Below are positions 1-5,264 of a stretch of DNA of 8,010 nt, piece after piece (the first letter of the stretch is position 1; every line of letters starts with the position of its first letter). A program made the position numbers and the translations under genes. Below the pieces are notes generated by a model. The model did no database searches, had not been told where the DNA came from, and saw only the letters and a list, made by a program, of their open reading frames with translations. The stretch comes from CAYURH01 sp964447105 (lineage in GTDB: Bacteria > Patescibacteriota > Saccharimonadia > Saccharimonadales > EFPC-124), in assembly GCA_964447105.1 (NCBI GenBank), contig CAYURH010000027.1, positions 1 through 8,010 on the forward strand, given 5' to 3'.

Positions 1-947
1 TGTTGGCGCGTTACTTCCAAATTTTTATTGACGTAGTTCCGTAGCCGTTCGAATGCTACCTCTAGACGGTCTTGTGGCATGCGGTGATCGTCGTTGAGTG
101 CACCGTCGAGTGCTTGCTGAAATACATCTATGTAGCAGCGGATCACAGTGATCGGTCCGCGCAGCTCATGGGCGTCCAGGGCAATGAAATCCATGTCTTC
201 TTGGTCGGCGGCGTAGATGGCGGTGCGGTCAAATGCGACGAGTATGGCTTCGATGCCGCTAGCGTCGTTTTTCTGATAATACCCGACTACGTCGAAGATG
301 CGCCGATCGGCTTCACCTGGCAAACGGTCGGCCACTCGTAGCCATAGGTGGGTATCGCGCACTTTGGTCTGGCGGCATTCAGCCAGCCAGCGTTTTAGGT
401 CGTCGTTTTGGTCAAAAATTAGGTGCAATTCATGCGGGTTATCCGGCGATGCCCATACCGGCGCTGCCGCATTGGCGTACATGCATGAACCGTCGACACC
501 GAGTACGATCACCCCAGCAGGCAGATGCTGCACGATAGCGCGAAACGCTTCGCCTGGGGTGTCATCTGCAGATGTATCTTTGGGTGCTGCTGCGGCGAGT
601 TCGTATACTGTTTGTACCAAGTCGCGTAGGCCGGATCGTTCGTAGGCAGATTTGCTGATGTCGGGTGGTGGTGTGACTACTGGGTCGCGTGATACATGGG
701 CGATAGCCTGAGACACGGTGCGCAATGGGCCGCTCGTAGCGCGCATGATGAGCGGTATGCTGGCGAGGTTGAGCGCCAAAAAACTGCCTGTCATACCAGC
801 CAGTGTAGCCGTGGGCCCAACGTGCAGCCACGATAGCCCATACCCTACCGCTGCGGCCGTGCCAGCGCTGACCAGCTGCAAGCCGCATAATTTTAGGGCT
901 GTTGATTCGTGATAGCGCCGATAAAATTCATGGATCTTTACTGCCAT
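1..947 (-). CDS. PAS-containing membrane histidine kinase, C-terminus cut off
   Basis: This is a membrane sensor kinase of a two-component system, read from 947 leftward; 315 codons are present and the gene leaves the window before its ATPase domain. It starts MAVKIHEFYRRYHES. Two hydrophobic segments follow at about residues 20-41 and 45-68, with almost no loop between them. A PAS-like region lies at about 135-245 (HLPAGVIVLGVDGSCMYANA is typical of a PAS start). The HisKA dimerisation helix follows, with the H-box DFIALDAHELRGPITVIR and phospho-acceptor His260 (codon 170-168). The near absence of an extracellular loop suggests that it senses through the membrane or the cytoplasmic PAS domain. 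ATG at 947 overlaps the end of the DUF3048 gene by 10 bases and has an AAAGGTG ribosome site just before it, so translation is probably coupled. The residue four after His is Gly where HisKA kinases usually have Thr or Asn. No response regulator is visible in the window. Confidence 0.88.
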   Translation of the reverse strand, partial: MAVKIHEFYRRYHESTALKLCGLQLVSAGTAAAVGYGLSWLHVGPTATLAGMTGSFLALNLASIPLIMRATSGPLRTVSQAIAHVSRDPVVTPPPDISKSAYERSGLRDLVQTVYELAAAAPKDTSADDTPGEAFRAIVQHLPAGVIVLGVDGSCMYANAAAPVWASPDNPHELHLIFDQNDDLKRWLAECRQTKVRDTHLWLRVADRLPGEADRRIFDVVGYYQKNDASGIEAILVAFDRTAIYAADQEDMDFIALDAHELRGPITVIRCYIDVFQQALDGALNDDHRMPQDRLEVAFERLRNYVNKNLEVTRQ

Positions 948-2020
948 GTCACCTTTCGGTCGGGTGCGACCACACTGATCCATGTCTGACCGGCGTTGAG
1001 TGCGATCGGTCGGCCAAGTGTGTCGTAGAAACGGATTTGGCCTTTTTGGCTTGCTTTGCCCCACATTGCCTCAATGACTTGTCCGTCTTGGAAAATGTAG
1101 GCTACGCCCATGCCCGTCGTGGTCATCTGTTCTCGGTACCCGTCCTCGAAACCTAATTGTGTCGGTACATGGATGGCTACCACAACTTTGGGCGACACTT
1201 GCCCAGCTTCTCGGTCTTTGTGCGCGGCGCCGCCTTCGCTCCGCACGTAGCTGTTGCTTGCGGGGTCGTAGTCGTAGTGTACGTTGAAATCTTTGGATGA
1301 TATGGTGATGTCGATTTTGGTGGCGTTTGGCGTGGGTGTAGGGCTGTCGGTTTTACGTGGCCAGGATGCGAAGGAGCTGCTGGTGAAACCTTTGCTGGTG
1401 TTGAGCGCATCTAATTTGTCAAAGCTGGTATACACATTGTGTGGCGCCGGACGGTCGTCGGCGCGCCAATAGTATTTGCCGTTGAAAAATTGGTCAATAT
1501 CTTTGAACTGACCATTGCGGACTGTTTGCAGCGCATTGTAGCTGCCGCCCACGTGTGCCACCGCAGCGTCGAACGGTGCGAGCCAATCCACATAATACGG
1601 GCGGATGCTGCGCACTGGGCCTATGAGCTGCGGGCGGTCTTCTTGATGGAGTGTAAGTAGTCGTGTGATACCGCCTTCGGCAATAGCTTCAAATACGACG
1701 CCTGCGGGTTTGATGCCCGACTGCGGGCGGGCATAAGTGCTGTTTTCGATCATAATGGCGGTAACCTGGCGCTTGGTAGTGGCTTCGTCTGGCACTTCTA
1801 CACCAGTGAGTGGCGAATACCATTTTTTGGCTGCTTCTTCGGCGGCTTTTTGCTGAGAAGTCTTGGCCACTGGGCCGGCTGGTGCTGGATAAAAATAAGC
1901 TGTGGCCACGCCGCCAGCCGAGATGATAATGAGACCAATTGTTACGACGGTCGTCGGTCGCGCGTGTCGCTGTGTCCAGCTTACAAAACGCGCCCATCGA
2001 CTAGTTTTGCCCAGTGTCAT
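938..2020 (-). CDS. Membrane-anchored DUF3048 (YerB-like) protein
   Basis: This 360-residue protein has one N-terminal membrane anchor (about residues 23-45) and an outside part matching the two-part DUF3048 family (relatives of Bacillus YerB). The N-terminal DUF3048 half runs from about 66 to 210, with family motifs SPLTG, IENSTYARPQSGI, FEAIAEGGITRLL, IGPVRSIRPYY, HVGGS and APHNVYTS. The C-terminal half, about 235-358, contains HYDYDP..YVRSEGG..H.D, DGQVIEAMWGK and AGQTWISVV. The molecular role of the family is not established; no lipobox Cys is seen. I chose ATG 2020 (MTLGKTSRW), not the longer reading from 2215, because the extra N-terminus is Arg-rich nonsense that runs over the promoter and start of the opposite-strand gene, and because an extended -10 sits six bases before 2020. 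It is the first gene of a two-gene unit with the overlapping histidine kinase, so the two may work together; that link is inference. Confidence 0.9.
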   Translation of the reverse strand: MTLGKTSRWARFVSWTQRHARPTTVVTIGLIIISAGGVATAYFYPAPAGPVAKTSQQKAAEEAAKKWYSPLTGVEVPDEATTKRQVTAIMIENSTYARPQSGIKPAGVVFEAIAEGGITRLLTLHQEDRPQLIGPVRSIRPYYVDWLAPFDAAVAHVGGSYNALQTVRNGQFKDIDQFFNGKYYWRADDRPAPHNVYTSFDKLDALNTSKGFTSSSFASWPRKTDSPTPTPNATKIDITISSKDFNVHYDYDPASNSYVRSEGGAAHKDREAGQVSPKVVVAIHVPTQLGFEDGYREQMTTTGMGVAYIFQDGQVIEAMWGKASQKGQIRFYDTLGRPIALNAGQTWISVVAPDRKVTWQ

Positions 2021-2026
2021 GAGCCG

Positions 2027-2035
2027 ATTATAACA
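2027..2035 (-). promoter_or_regulatory. Extended -10 promoter (TGTTATAAT) of the DUF3048-kinase unit
   Basis: On the minus strand a perfect extended -10, TGTTATAAT, ends six bases before ATG 2020. The predicted transcription start falls on or next to the A of the start codon, so the mRNA should be leaderless. No good -35 is present 17 bases upstream, as expected when the TGn extension compensates. No Shine-Dalgarno sequence lies between the -10 and the ATG. Confidence 0.72.
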
Positions 2036-2061
2036 GAGCGTAAGCAGTTTGAGGGGTTGCC

Positions 2062-2090
2062 GTGACATTTTTGTAGAAATATGGTATGGT
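2062..2090 (+). promoter_or_regulatory. Classical -35/-10 promoter of the zinc-ribbon gene
   Basis: GTGACA (2062-2067, five of six matches to TTGACA), a 17-base spacer, then TATGGT (2085-2090) preceded by TGG, which gives an extended -10 as well. Predicted start of transcription is near 2097, leaving about 22 bases of leader that carry the ribosome binding site. It lies back to back with the DUF3048 promoter. Confidence 0.62.
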
Positions 2091-2109
2091 TGTCGTACGG
2101 ACCTCGATT

Positions 2110-2117
2110 GGAGGAGG
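2110..2117 (+). promoter_or_regulatory. Strong Shine-Dalgarno sequence GGAGGAGG
   Basis: GGAGGAGG sits directly before ATG 2119 and decides the start over the upstream in-frame ATG at 2086, which overlaps the -10. The GGAGG register at 2110-2114 gives four bases to the ATG. It is the strongest ribosome site in the window. Confidence 0.75.
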
Positions 2118-2118
2118 T

Positions 2119-2559
2119 ATGGAGAAGCCGTTGACCATTTTGGCTCTACGAGCCAAAGACGCCTTCGACGCCGCGCAAGGCGAAGACCCCGAGGCGATTG
2201 CCAGGGGTATCGCACGCGACGTGCTGACCCAGGGGCACAACAGGGCCGATACCTGTGACGCCCCTGCCTGGACCGACTATCAGCAGTACGTGCCTGGGCT
2301 GTACGCCGTCATGGGCGAGGCAGCCTTCGCCGACTGCCTGGAGCGGCTGCGGGTGGCAAACGGTCACACCTGGTGTGGCCAGTGCAAGCAGTACATCGAT
2401 GTCGGCTACTTCGAATTCAACGCCCAGGCTATCGGCGCCAACTGCGACTGCGGTGGCGCGATGGCTGTGTTCATCAAGGACATGGTCATCGACTACCTGA
2501 CCGCTGAGCAGCTGACCGGCCAGCGCGTTCGCCGACTCCCCGTCGGCTGTCATGCGTAG
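2119..2559 (+). CDS. Small orphan protein with a CX2C-X19-CXC zinc-ribbon-like motif
   Basis: I do not recognise this 146-residue protein. It starts MEKPLTILALRAKDAF. The first half (about 1-80) looks helical and soluble, with Ala-rich stretches and LYAVMGEAAFADCLERL at 61-77. The second half carries WCGQC (Cys86, Cys89) and, 19 residues later, NCDCGG (Cys109, Cys111): a plausible zinc-binding four-cysteine knuckle around the strand-like segment YIDVGYFEFN. There is no signal peptide or membrane helix, so it is probably cytoplasmic. Codon use differs from the neighbours: all five Phe are TTC, all four Asn are AAC and eight of nine Gln are CAG. It stands alone on its strand, with its own classical promoter, strong ribosome site and downstream hairpin, like a compact, well-expressed cassette. 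Either high expression or acquisition from a GC-rich source could explain the codons. Nucleic-acid or protein binding are guesses only. Confidence 0.8.
   Translation: MEKPLTILALRAKDAFDAAQGEDPEAIARGIARDVLTQGHNRADTCDAPAWTDYQQYVPGLYAVMGEAAFADCLERLRVANGHTWCGQCKQYIDVGYFEFNAQAIGANCDCGGAMAVFIKDMVIDYLTAEQLTGQRVRRLPVGCHA
2531..2547 (+). other. Small hairpin at the 3' end of the zinc-ribbon gene
   Basis: GCCGAC (2531-2536), loop TCCCC, GTCGGC (2542-2547) form a perfect 6-bp stem inside the last codons. Its CCGTCGG (2540-2546) can also pair with CCGACGG (2572-2578) in the hairpin downstream, so the two stems are mutually exclusive in part. It could simply reflect GC-rich coding sequence. Confidence 0.35.
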
Positions 2560-2570
2560 TGTCCTACCCA

Positions 2571-2599
2571 CCCCGACGGCGCTGTGCGCGCCGTCGGGG
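2571..2599. terminator. Strong hairpin between convergent genes, probable two-way terminator
   Basis: CCCCGACGGCGC (2571-2582) and GCGCCGTCGGGG (2588-2599) are perfect complements, giving a 12-bp GC-rich stem with the loop TGTGC. It lies between the stop of the plus-strand zinc-ribbon gene (2559) and the stop of minus-strand gltX (2619). That is where a shared terminator is expected. Neither side has a run of T, so it is not a textbook intrinsic terminator; it may act as a pause site or an mRNA 3'-end protector. Confidence 0.6.
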
Positions 2600-2618
2600 A
2601 AATGAAGAATTTATCGTA

Positions 2619-4043
2619 CTATAGTGCTTTTTGGATCCGGCTGAGCGTTTTTTCTTTGCCCAGAACTCGCAGTGTATCGAACAACCCAGGCGAAAATGGT
2701 GCACCAGTAGTAACGATACGGATCAGGCTAAACAAAATACCCGGTTTTGTATCGAGCTGAACGAGCAGGTCGTTGAGCCTTTTGTTCAAATCATCTTCGG
2801 TGAAATCAGATTCCTGCAGTGCATCACGAGTAGTGGTGAGCATGCGCTGGATCTCTGCGTCGTCGATTTTGGAGAGTTGTTTGTTGCTGGTGAGCAGTGC
2901 GCTGACTGCTTTTTGGTCGGGTTCGCTAAAGAAAAATTCGGTCAACTCAGGCAATTCAGCCAGGAATTTGAGTCGTTCTTGCACGAGGCTGAGCACTTGT
3001 TTTTTGTATGCATCGTCAAATGTGCCGGCGCTGGCTGGCCAGAACGCATCGCACCGATCATATAATTCGTCCAGACTCAGGCGGCGGATGTGCGCGCCGT
3101 TGAGCCAAATGAGTCGTTTTTCGTCGAAGACACCTCCACTCCGTTGGATGCGGTTGATGCTGAATGTGCTAATGAGCTCATCTACCGTGTAGATTTCTTG
3201 CTCAGTGCCGTCATTCCAGCCGATGGTGGCCATAAAATTGAGCAGCGCTTCGGGCAAAAAGCCTTGGTCACGGTATTCCAGCACGGGTTTGGCGCCATGG
3301 CGTTTGCTAAGTTTGCGCTTGCCGGTTTCGTCCATCACCTGGGGGAGGATCAGGTTGATCGGTGATTCCCACCCCAACACTTCGTGGGTGGCCAAAAATT
3401 TAGGTACCGAACTGATAAATTCTTGACTACGCGTGACGTGTGTAATGTTCATCAGGTGGTCGTCGATAATGTGGCAGAAATTGTACGTAGGAAACCCGTC
3501 GGCTTTGATGATGATAAAATCATCAATCATCTCAGGGCCTAAGCTCATAGTGCCCATCACGCCGTCGTCCCAGCTCCAGGTTTTGGGTTCGAGCCTGATA
3601 CGCAGTGCTTGGCTGCCGTCCCAGGTGGGAGGGTTTTCGGGTCGATGATCACGATATAAGAATGGACGCTTTTCGGCGACAGCTTTGTCGCGCAACGCCT
3701 GTAATTCGTCGGGTGAATAGGGGTCGGCGTATGCCAAACCTTTATCGACCAGTTCCTGGGCGTATTTTTTGTAAACATCCAGCCGCTCAGATTGAATGTA
3801 GGGCGCATAGGGTCCGCCTACATCCGGGCCCTCGTCCCAATCCAGGCCTAGCCAGCGCATGGTCTCTTTGATGTTTTGTAATCCGCCTTCTACTTCGCGC
3901 TTTTGGTCGGTGTCTTCGATGCGCAGCAAAAATTGGCCATTGGATTGTTTGGCGATGAGCCAGGCAAAGAGTGCGGTGCGTATCACGCCGCAATGGAGTG
4001 CCCCAGTTGGGCTGGGCGCAAAGCGAGTACGAGCTGGTTTCAT
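2619..4043 (-). CDS. gltX: Glutamyl-tRNA synthetase
   Basis: This class I aminoacyl-tRNA synthetase attaches glutamate to tRNA-Glu in the cytoplasm; in bacteria without GlnRS it also charges tRNA-Gln, for later amidation by GatCAB. The 474-residue length is normal for the family. The N-terminal Rossmann domain opens TRFAPSPTGALHCGVIRTALF, with the HIGH-class signature at 17-20, followed by LLRIEDTD near 39-46. The KMSKS-type signature is KLSKR at 244-248, within GKRKLSKRHGA. The C-terminal part (about 320-474) is the helical anticodon-binding region. The zinc-site cysteines of some GluRS are absent from the 98-130 region. The signature reads HCGV where most GluRS have HIGG or similar, with Cys in the second position. 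Start ATG 4043 is fixed by the conserved N-terminus. It lies 42 bases after the DUF4367-like gene and appears to have its own promoter. Confidence 0.97.
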   Translation of the reverse strand: MKPARTRFAPSPTGALHCGVIRTALFAWLIAKQSNGQFLLRIEDTDQKREVEGGLQNIKETMRWLGLDWDEGPDVGGPYAPYIQSERLDVYKKYAQELVDKGLAYADPYSPDELQALRDKAVAEKRPFLYRDHRPENPPTWDGSQALRIRLEPKTWSWDDGVMGTMSLGPEMIDDFIIIKADGFPTYNFCHIIDDHLMNITHVTRSQEFISSVPKFLATHEVLGWESPINLILPQVMDETGKRKLSKRHGAKPVLEYRDQGFLPEALLNFMATIGWNDGTEQEIYTVDELISTFSINRIQRSGGVFDEKRLIWLNGAHIRRLSLDELYDRCDAFWPASAGTFDDAYKKQVLSLVQERLKFLAELPELTEFFFSEPDQKAVSALLTSNKQLSKIDDAEIQRMLTTTRDALQESDFTEDDLNKRLNDLLVQLDTKPGILFSLIRIVTTGAPFSPGLFDTLRVLGKEKTLSRIQKAL

Positions 4044-4052
4044 ATGAGGTCC

Positions 4053-4061
4053 AGTATGTCA
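4053..4061 (-). promoter_or_regulatory. Candidate extended -10 promoter of gltX (TGACATACT)
   Basis: The minus strand has TGA followed by CATACT (four of six matches to TATAAT), ending nine bases before ATG 4043. The transcription start would be at about 4045-4046, leaving a leader of two or three bases. No Shine-Dalgarno sequence is present in the gap. The element is weaker than the others; read-through from the upstream gene is the alternative. Confidence 0.42.
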
Positions 4062-4085
4062 GATAACAGAGGTTGGTGCAAGTTG

Positions 4086-5159
4086 CTACATGCTTGTGGC
4101 AAGGCGCAGGATTTGGTCGGAGCTCAGGTTGGCCGTGCCGTCCACGGTGTAGAGCATGCCACCGTTGGCCCAAGCGGCTTTGTTGTCGAAGGTGTAGATG
4201 GTGAGGCCATGGTCTTGGAACGTCAGGTAATTGCTGGTTTGTTTGCTCACGTAATTGTCGAGCACTGCTTGGCTGTCCCAGTTGGATGCTTTTTGGGTGA
4301 GTTTGAAATTATTGTCGTTGGTGTTTGATTTGTAGCTGACGCTCACCTGCCCTGGCGAATATGTAATAGGTCCGTTTAGGTTGTAACCGTCTGGTTTGTA
4401 ATTGGGAAACGACGCGTTGATACCGGCGCGAGTGGCCGCTACTTTCATAGAAATGTTGGGCAGGTTGATAAACGTTAGGTAACCCCCCAGGATGAGTAGT
4501 GACAATGTGCTCGCGAGTACGGTAGCGAGTCGAGGCTGGCGGGCCCAAAAATTGGCTTTTTTGGTATGAGTCTCGCCTACTTGCGCCAAGCGTTCACGAA
4601 TGAGCTGTTCTTTTAGTTCTTTGCTCGACAATTCGGGGCGATGCGCTTCGGCTTGCTGCTGCAGCACTTTGGCTACCATAGGATGCATTTTGGTAGCTTG
4701 CGGCAGATCGTCATCGGCTGGCGATTGTGGCGGTGTGGGTGGTGTAGGCTCTACGACGGCACGATGAAAATGGTTGATCAAGGGGTTACGTTCTTGAGTG
4801 GCGGCTGGCTGGCGCTGTTCCACTGCTGGTTTCTTTAGTGCTTTACGATATAACGTCTCAGATTTTTGCGTGCGCTGGTGTACGGCTTGGGCAGGGGTAC
4901 GGTTGACGTGATGAGTATGTGTAGTGGCAGGATGTACGGGCTGGTGGGCGGCCGGAGCGGCATGTACGGGTGCCGCTTGCTGTCGTGCCGGACCGATGTC
5001 GCTAAACGTACGCACCGGTTGCGCTTGCTGAGGGTGTACGGGCGCGGTTTGCGTCGCACGAACAGGTGCCACAGTCTGCTGTGTCATATTGGGCAGTGGC
5101 ATGCCCGTGATTGCGTCGTATAATCGACCGTTGATCGTGATAGTAGTGCTTTTTGTCAT
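4086..5159 (-). CDS. Single-pass membrane protein with DUF4367-like C-terminal domain
   Basis: This 357-residue protein has a short conserved-looking N-terminus (ITINGRLYDAITGMPLPN, residues 8-24). A long, probably disordered Pro/Gln/His/Ala-rich region covers about 25-155 and includes a basic patch QKSETLYRKALKKP near 98-111. A charged, probably helical stretch follows at 160-200, then one membrane helix (about 209-231, TVLASTLSLLILGGYLTFI). The C-terminal domain of about 120 residues has the pattern NFKLTQKASNWDSQAVLDNYV, GLTIYTFDNKAAWANGGMLYTVDG and LSSDQILRLATSM. The last part resembles DUF4367, a domain of unknown function seen in membrane and anti-sigma-linked proteins; I assign it by eye only. 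The orientation is probably N-terminus inside, C-terminal domain outside. ATG 5159 has GGGGAG one base before it, unusually close for a ribosome site. It could be co-transcribed with gltX 42 bases downstream. Confidence 0.85.
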   Translation of the reverse strand: MTKSTTITINGRLYDAITGMPLPNMTQQTVAPVRATQTAPVHPQQAQPVRTFSDIGPARQQAAPVHAAPAAHQPVHPATTHTHHVNRTPAQAVHQRTQKSETLYRKALKKPAVEQRQPAATQERNPLINHFHRAVVEPTPPTPPQSPADDDLPQATKMHPMVAKVLQQQAEAHRPELSSKELKEQLIRERLAQVGETHTKKANFWARQPRLATVLASTLSLLILGGYLTFINLPNISMKVAATRAGINASFPNYKPDGYNLNGPITYSPGQVSVSYKSNTNDNNFKLTQKASNWDSQAVLDNYVSKQTSNYLTFQDHGLTIYTFDNKAAWANGGMLYTVDGTANLSSDQILRLATSM

Positions 5160-5194
5160 ACTCCCCGTTCGTACCCTGCGCGTAATGTCTAGCT

Positions 5195-5200
5195 ATTATA
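5195..5200 (-). promoter_or_regulatory. -10 box (TATAAT) of the DUF4367-like gene
   Basis: A perfect TATAAT reads on the minus strand. The predicted start of transcription is near 5188, giving a leader of about 29 bases, in contrast to the leaderless arrangement of neighbouring genes. No convincing -35 is found at 16-18 bases, and no TGn extension. Confidence 0.55.
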
Positions 5201-5212
5201 GTAAAAGTATGA

Positions 5213-5224
5213 GCGTTATCACGC
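5213..5224. promoter_or_regulatory. Short palindrome between divergent promoters, possible operator
   Basis: GCGT-tatc-ACGC is an inverted repeat with 4-base arms. It lies in the -35 zone of the minus-strand promoter and about 28 bases before the plus-strand -10. Its place suits an operator controlling both directions, but arms this short can occur by chance. Confidence 0.22.
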
Positions 5225-5248
5225 AAGCCCCTTTTGGAGGCCAGTCTG

Positions 5249-5257
5249 TGATATAAC
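5249..5257 (+). promoter_or_regulatory. Extended -10 promoter (TGATATAAC) of the PEGA gene
   Basis: TGA followed by TATAAC (five of six matches) ends seven bases before ATG 5265, so transcription should start at the start codon or one base before it. The only purine-rich ribosome-like site, GGAGG at 5236-5240, lies upstream of the -10 and would not be in the mRNA. The gene is thus predicted leaderless. Confidence 0.68.
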
Positions 5258-5264
5258 AATATAT

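Noticed and set aside
562..888. Minus-strand open frame of 108 codons within the kinase region
   Set aside because: It is a +1 shadow of the histidine kinase; the kinase frame carries the PAS and H-box motifs, this one does not.
2086..2118. Upstream in-frame ATG for the zinc-ribbon gene
   Set aside because: It lies inside the -10 box and has no ribosome site; ATG 2119 follows GGAGGAGG.
2021..2215. Longer N-terminus of the DUF3048 protein (start at 2215)
   Set aside because: The added 65 residues are Arg-rich, unlike any DUF3048 N-terminus, and overlap the promoter and start of the opposite-strand zinc-ribbon gene; a perfect extended -10 lies inside them right before ATG 2020.
2146..2571. 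Minus-strand open frame of 141 codons opposite the zinc-ribbon gene
   Set aside because: It is a shadow produced by the GC-rich codon pattern of the plus-strand gene, has no recognisable motif and overlaps it completely.
3903..4328. Plus-strand open frame of 141 codons across the gltX and DUF4367-like genes
   Set aside because: It is antisense to two convincing coding regions, has no ribosome site and its sequence looks like a reverse reading of conserved gltX codons.
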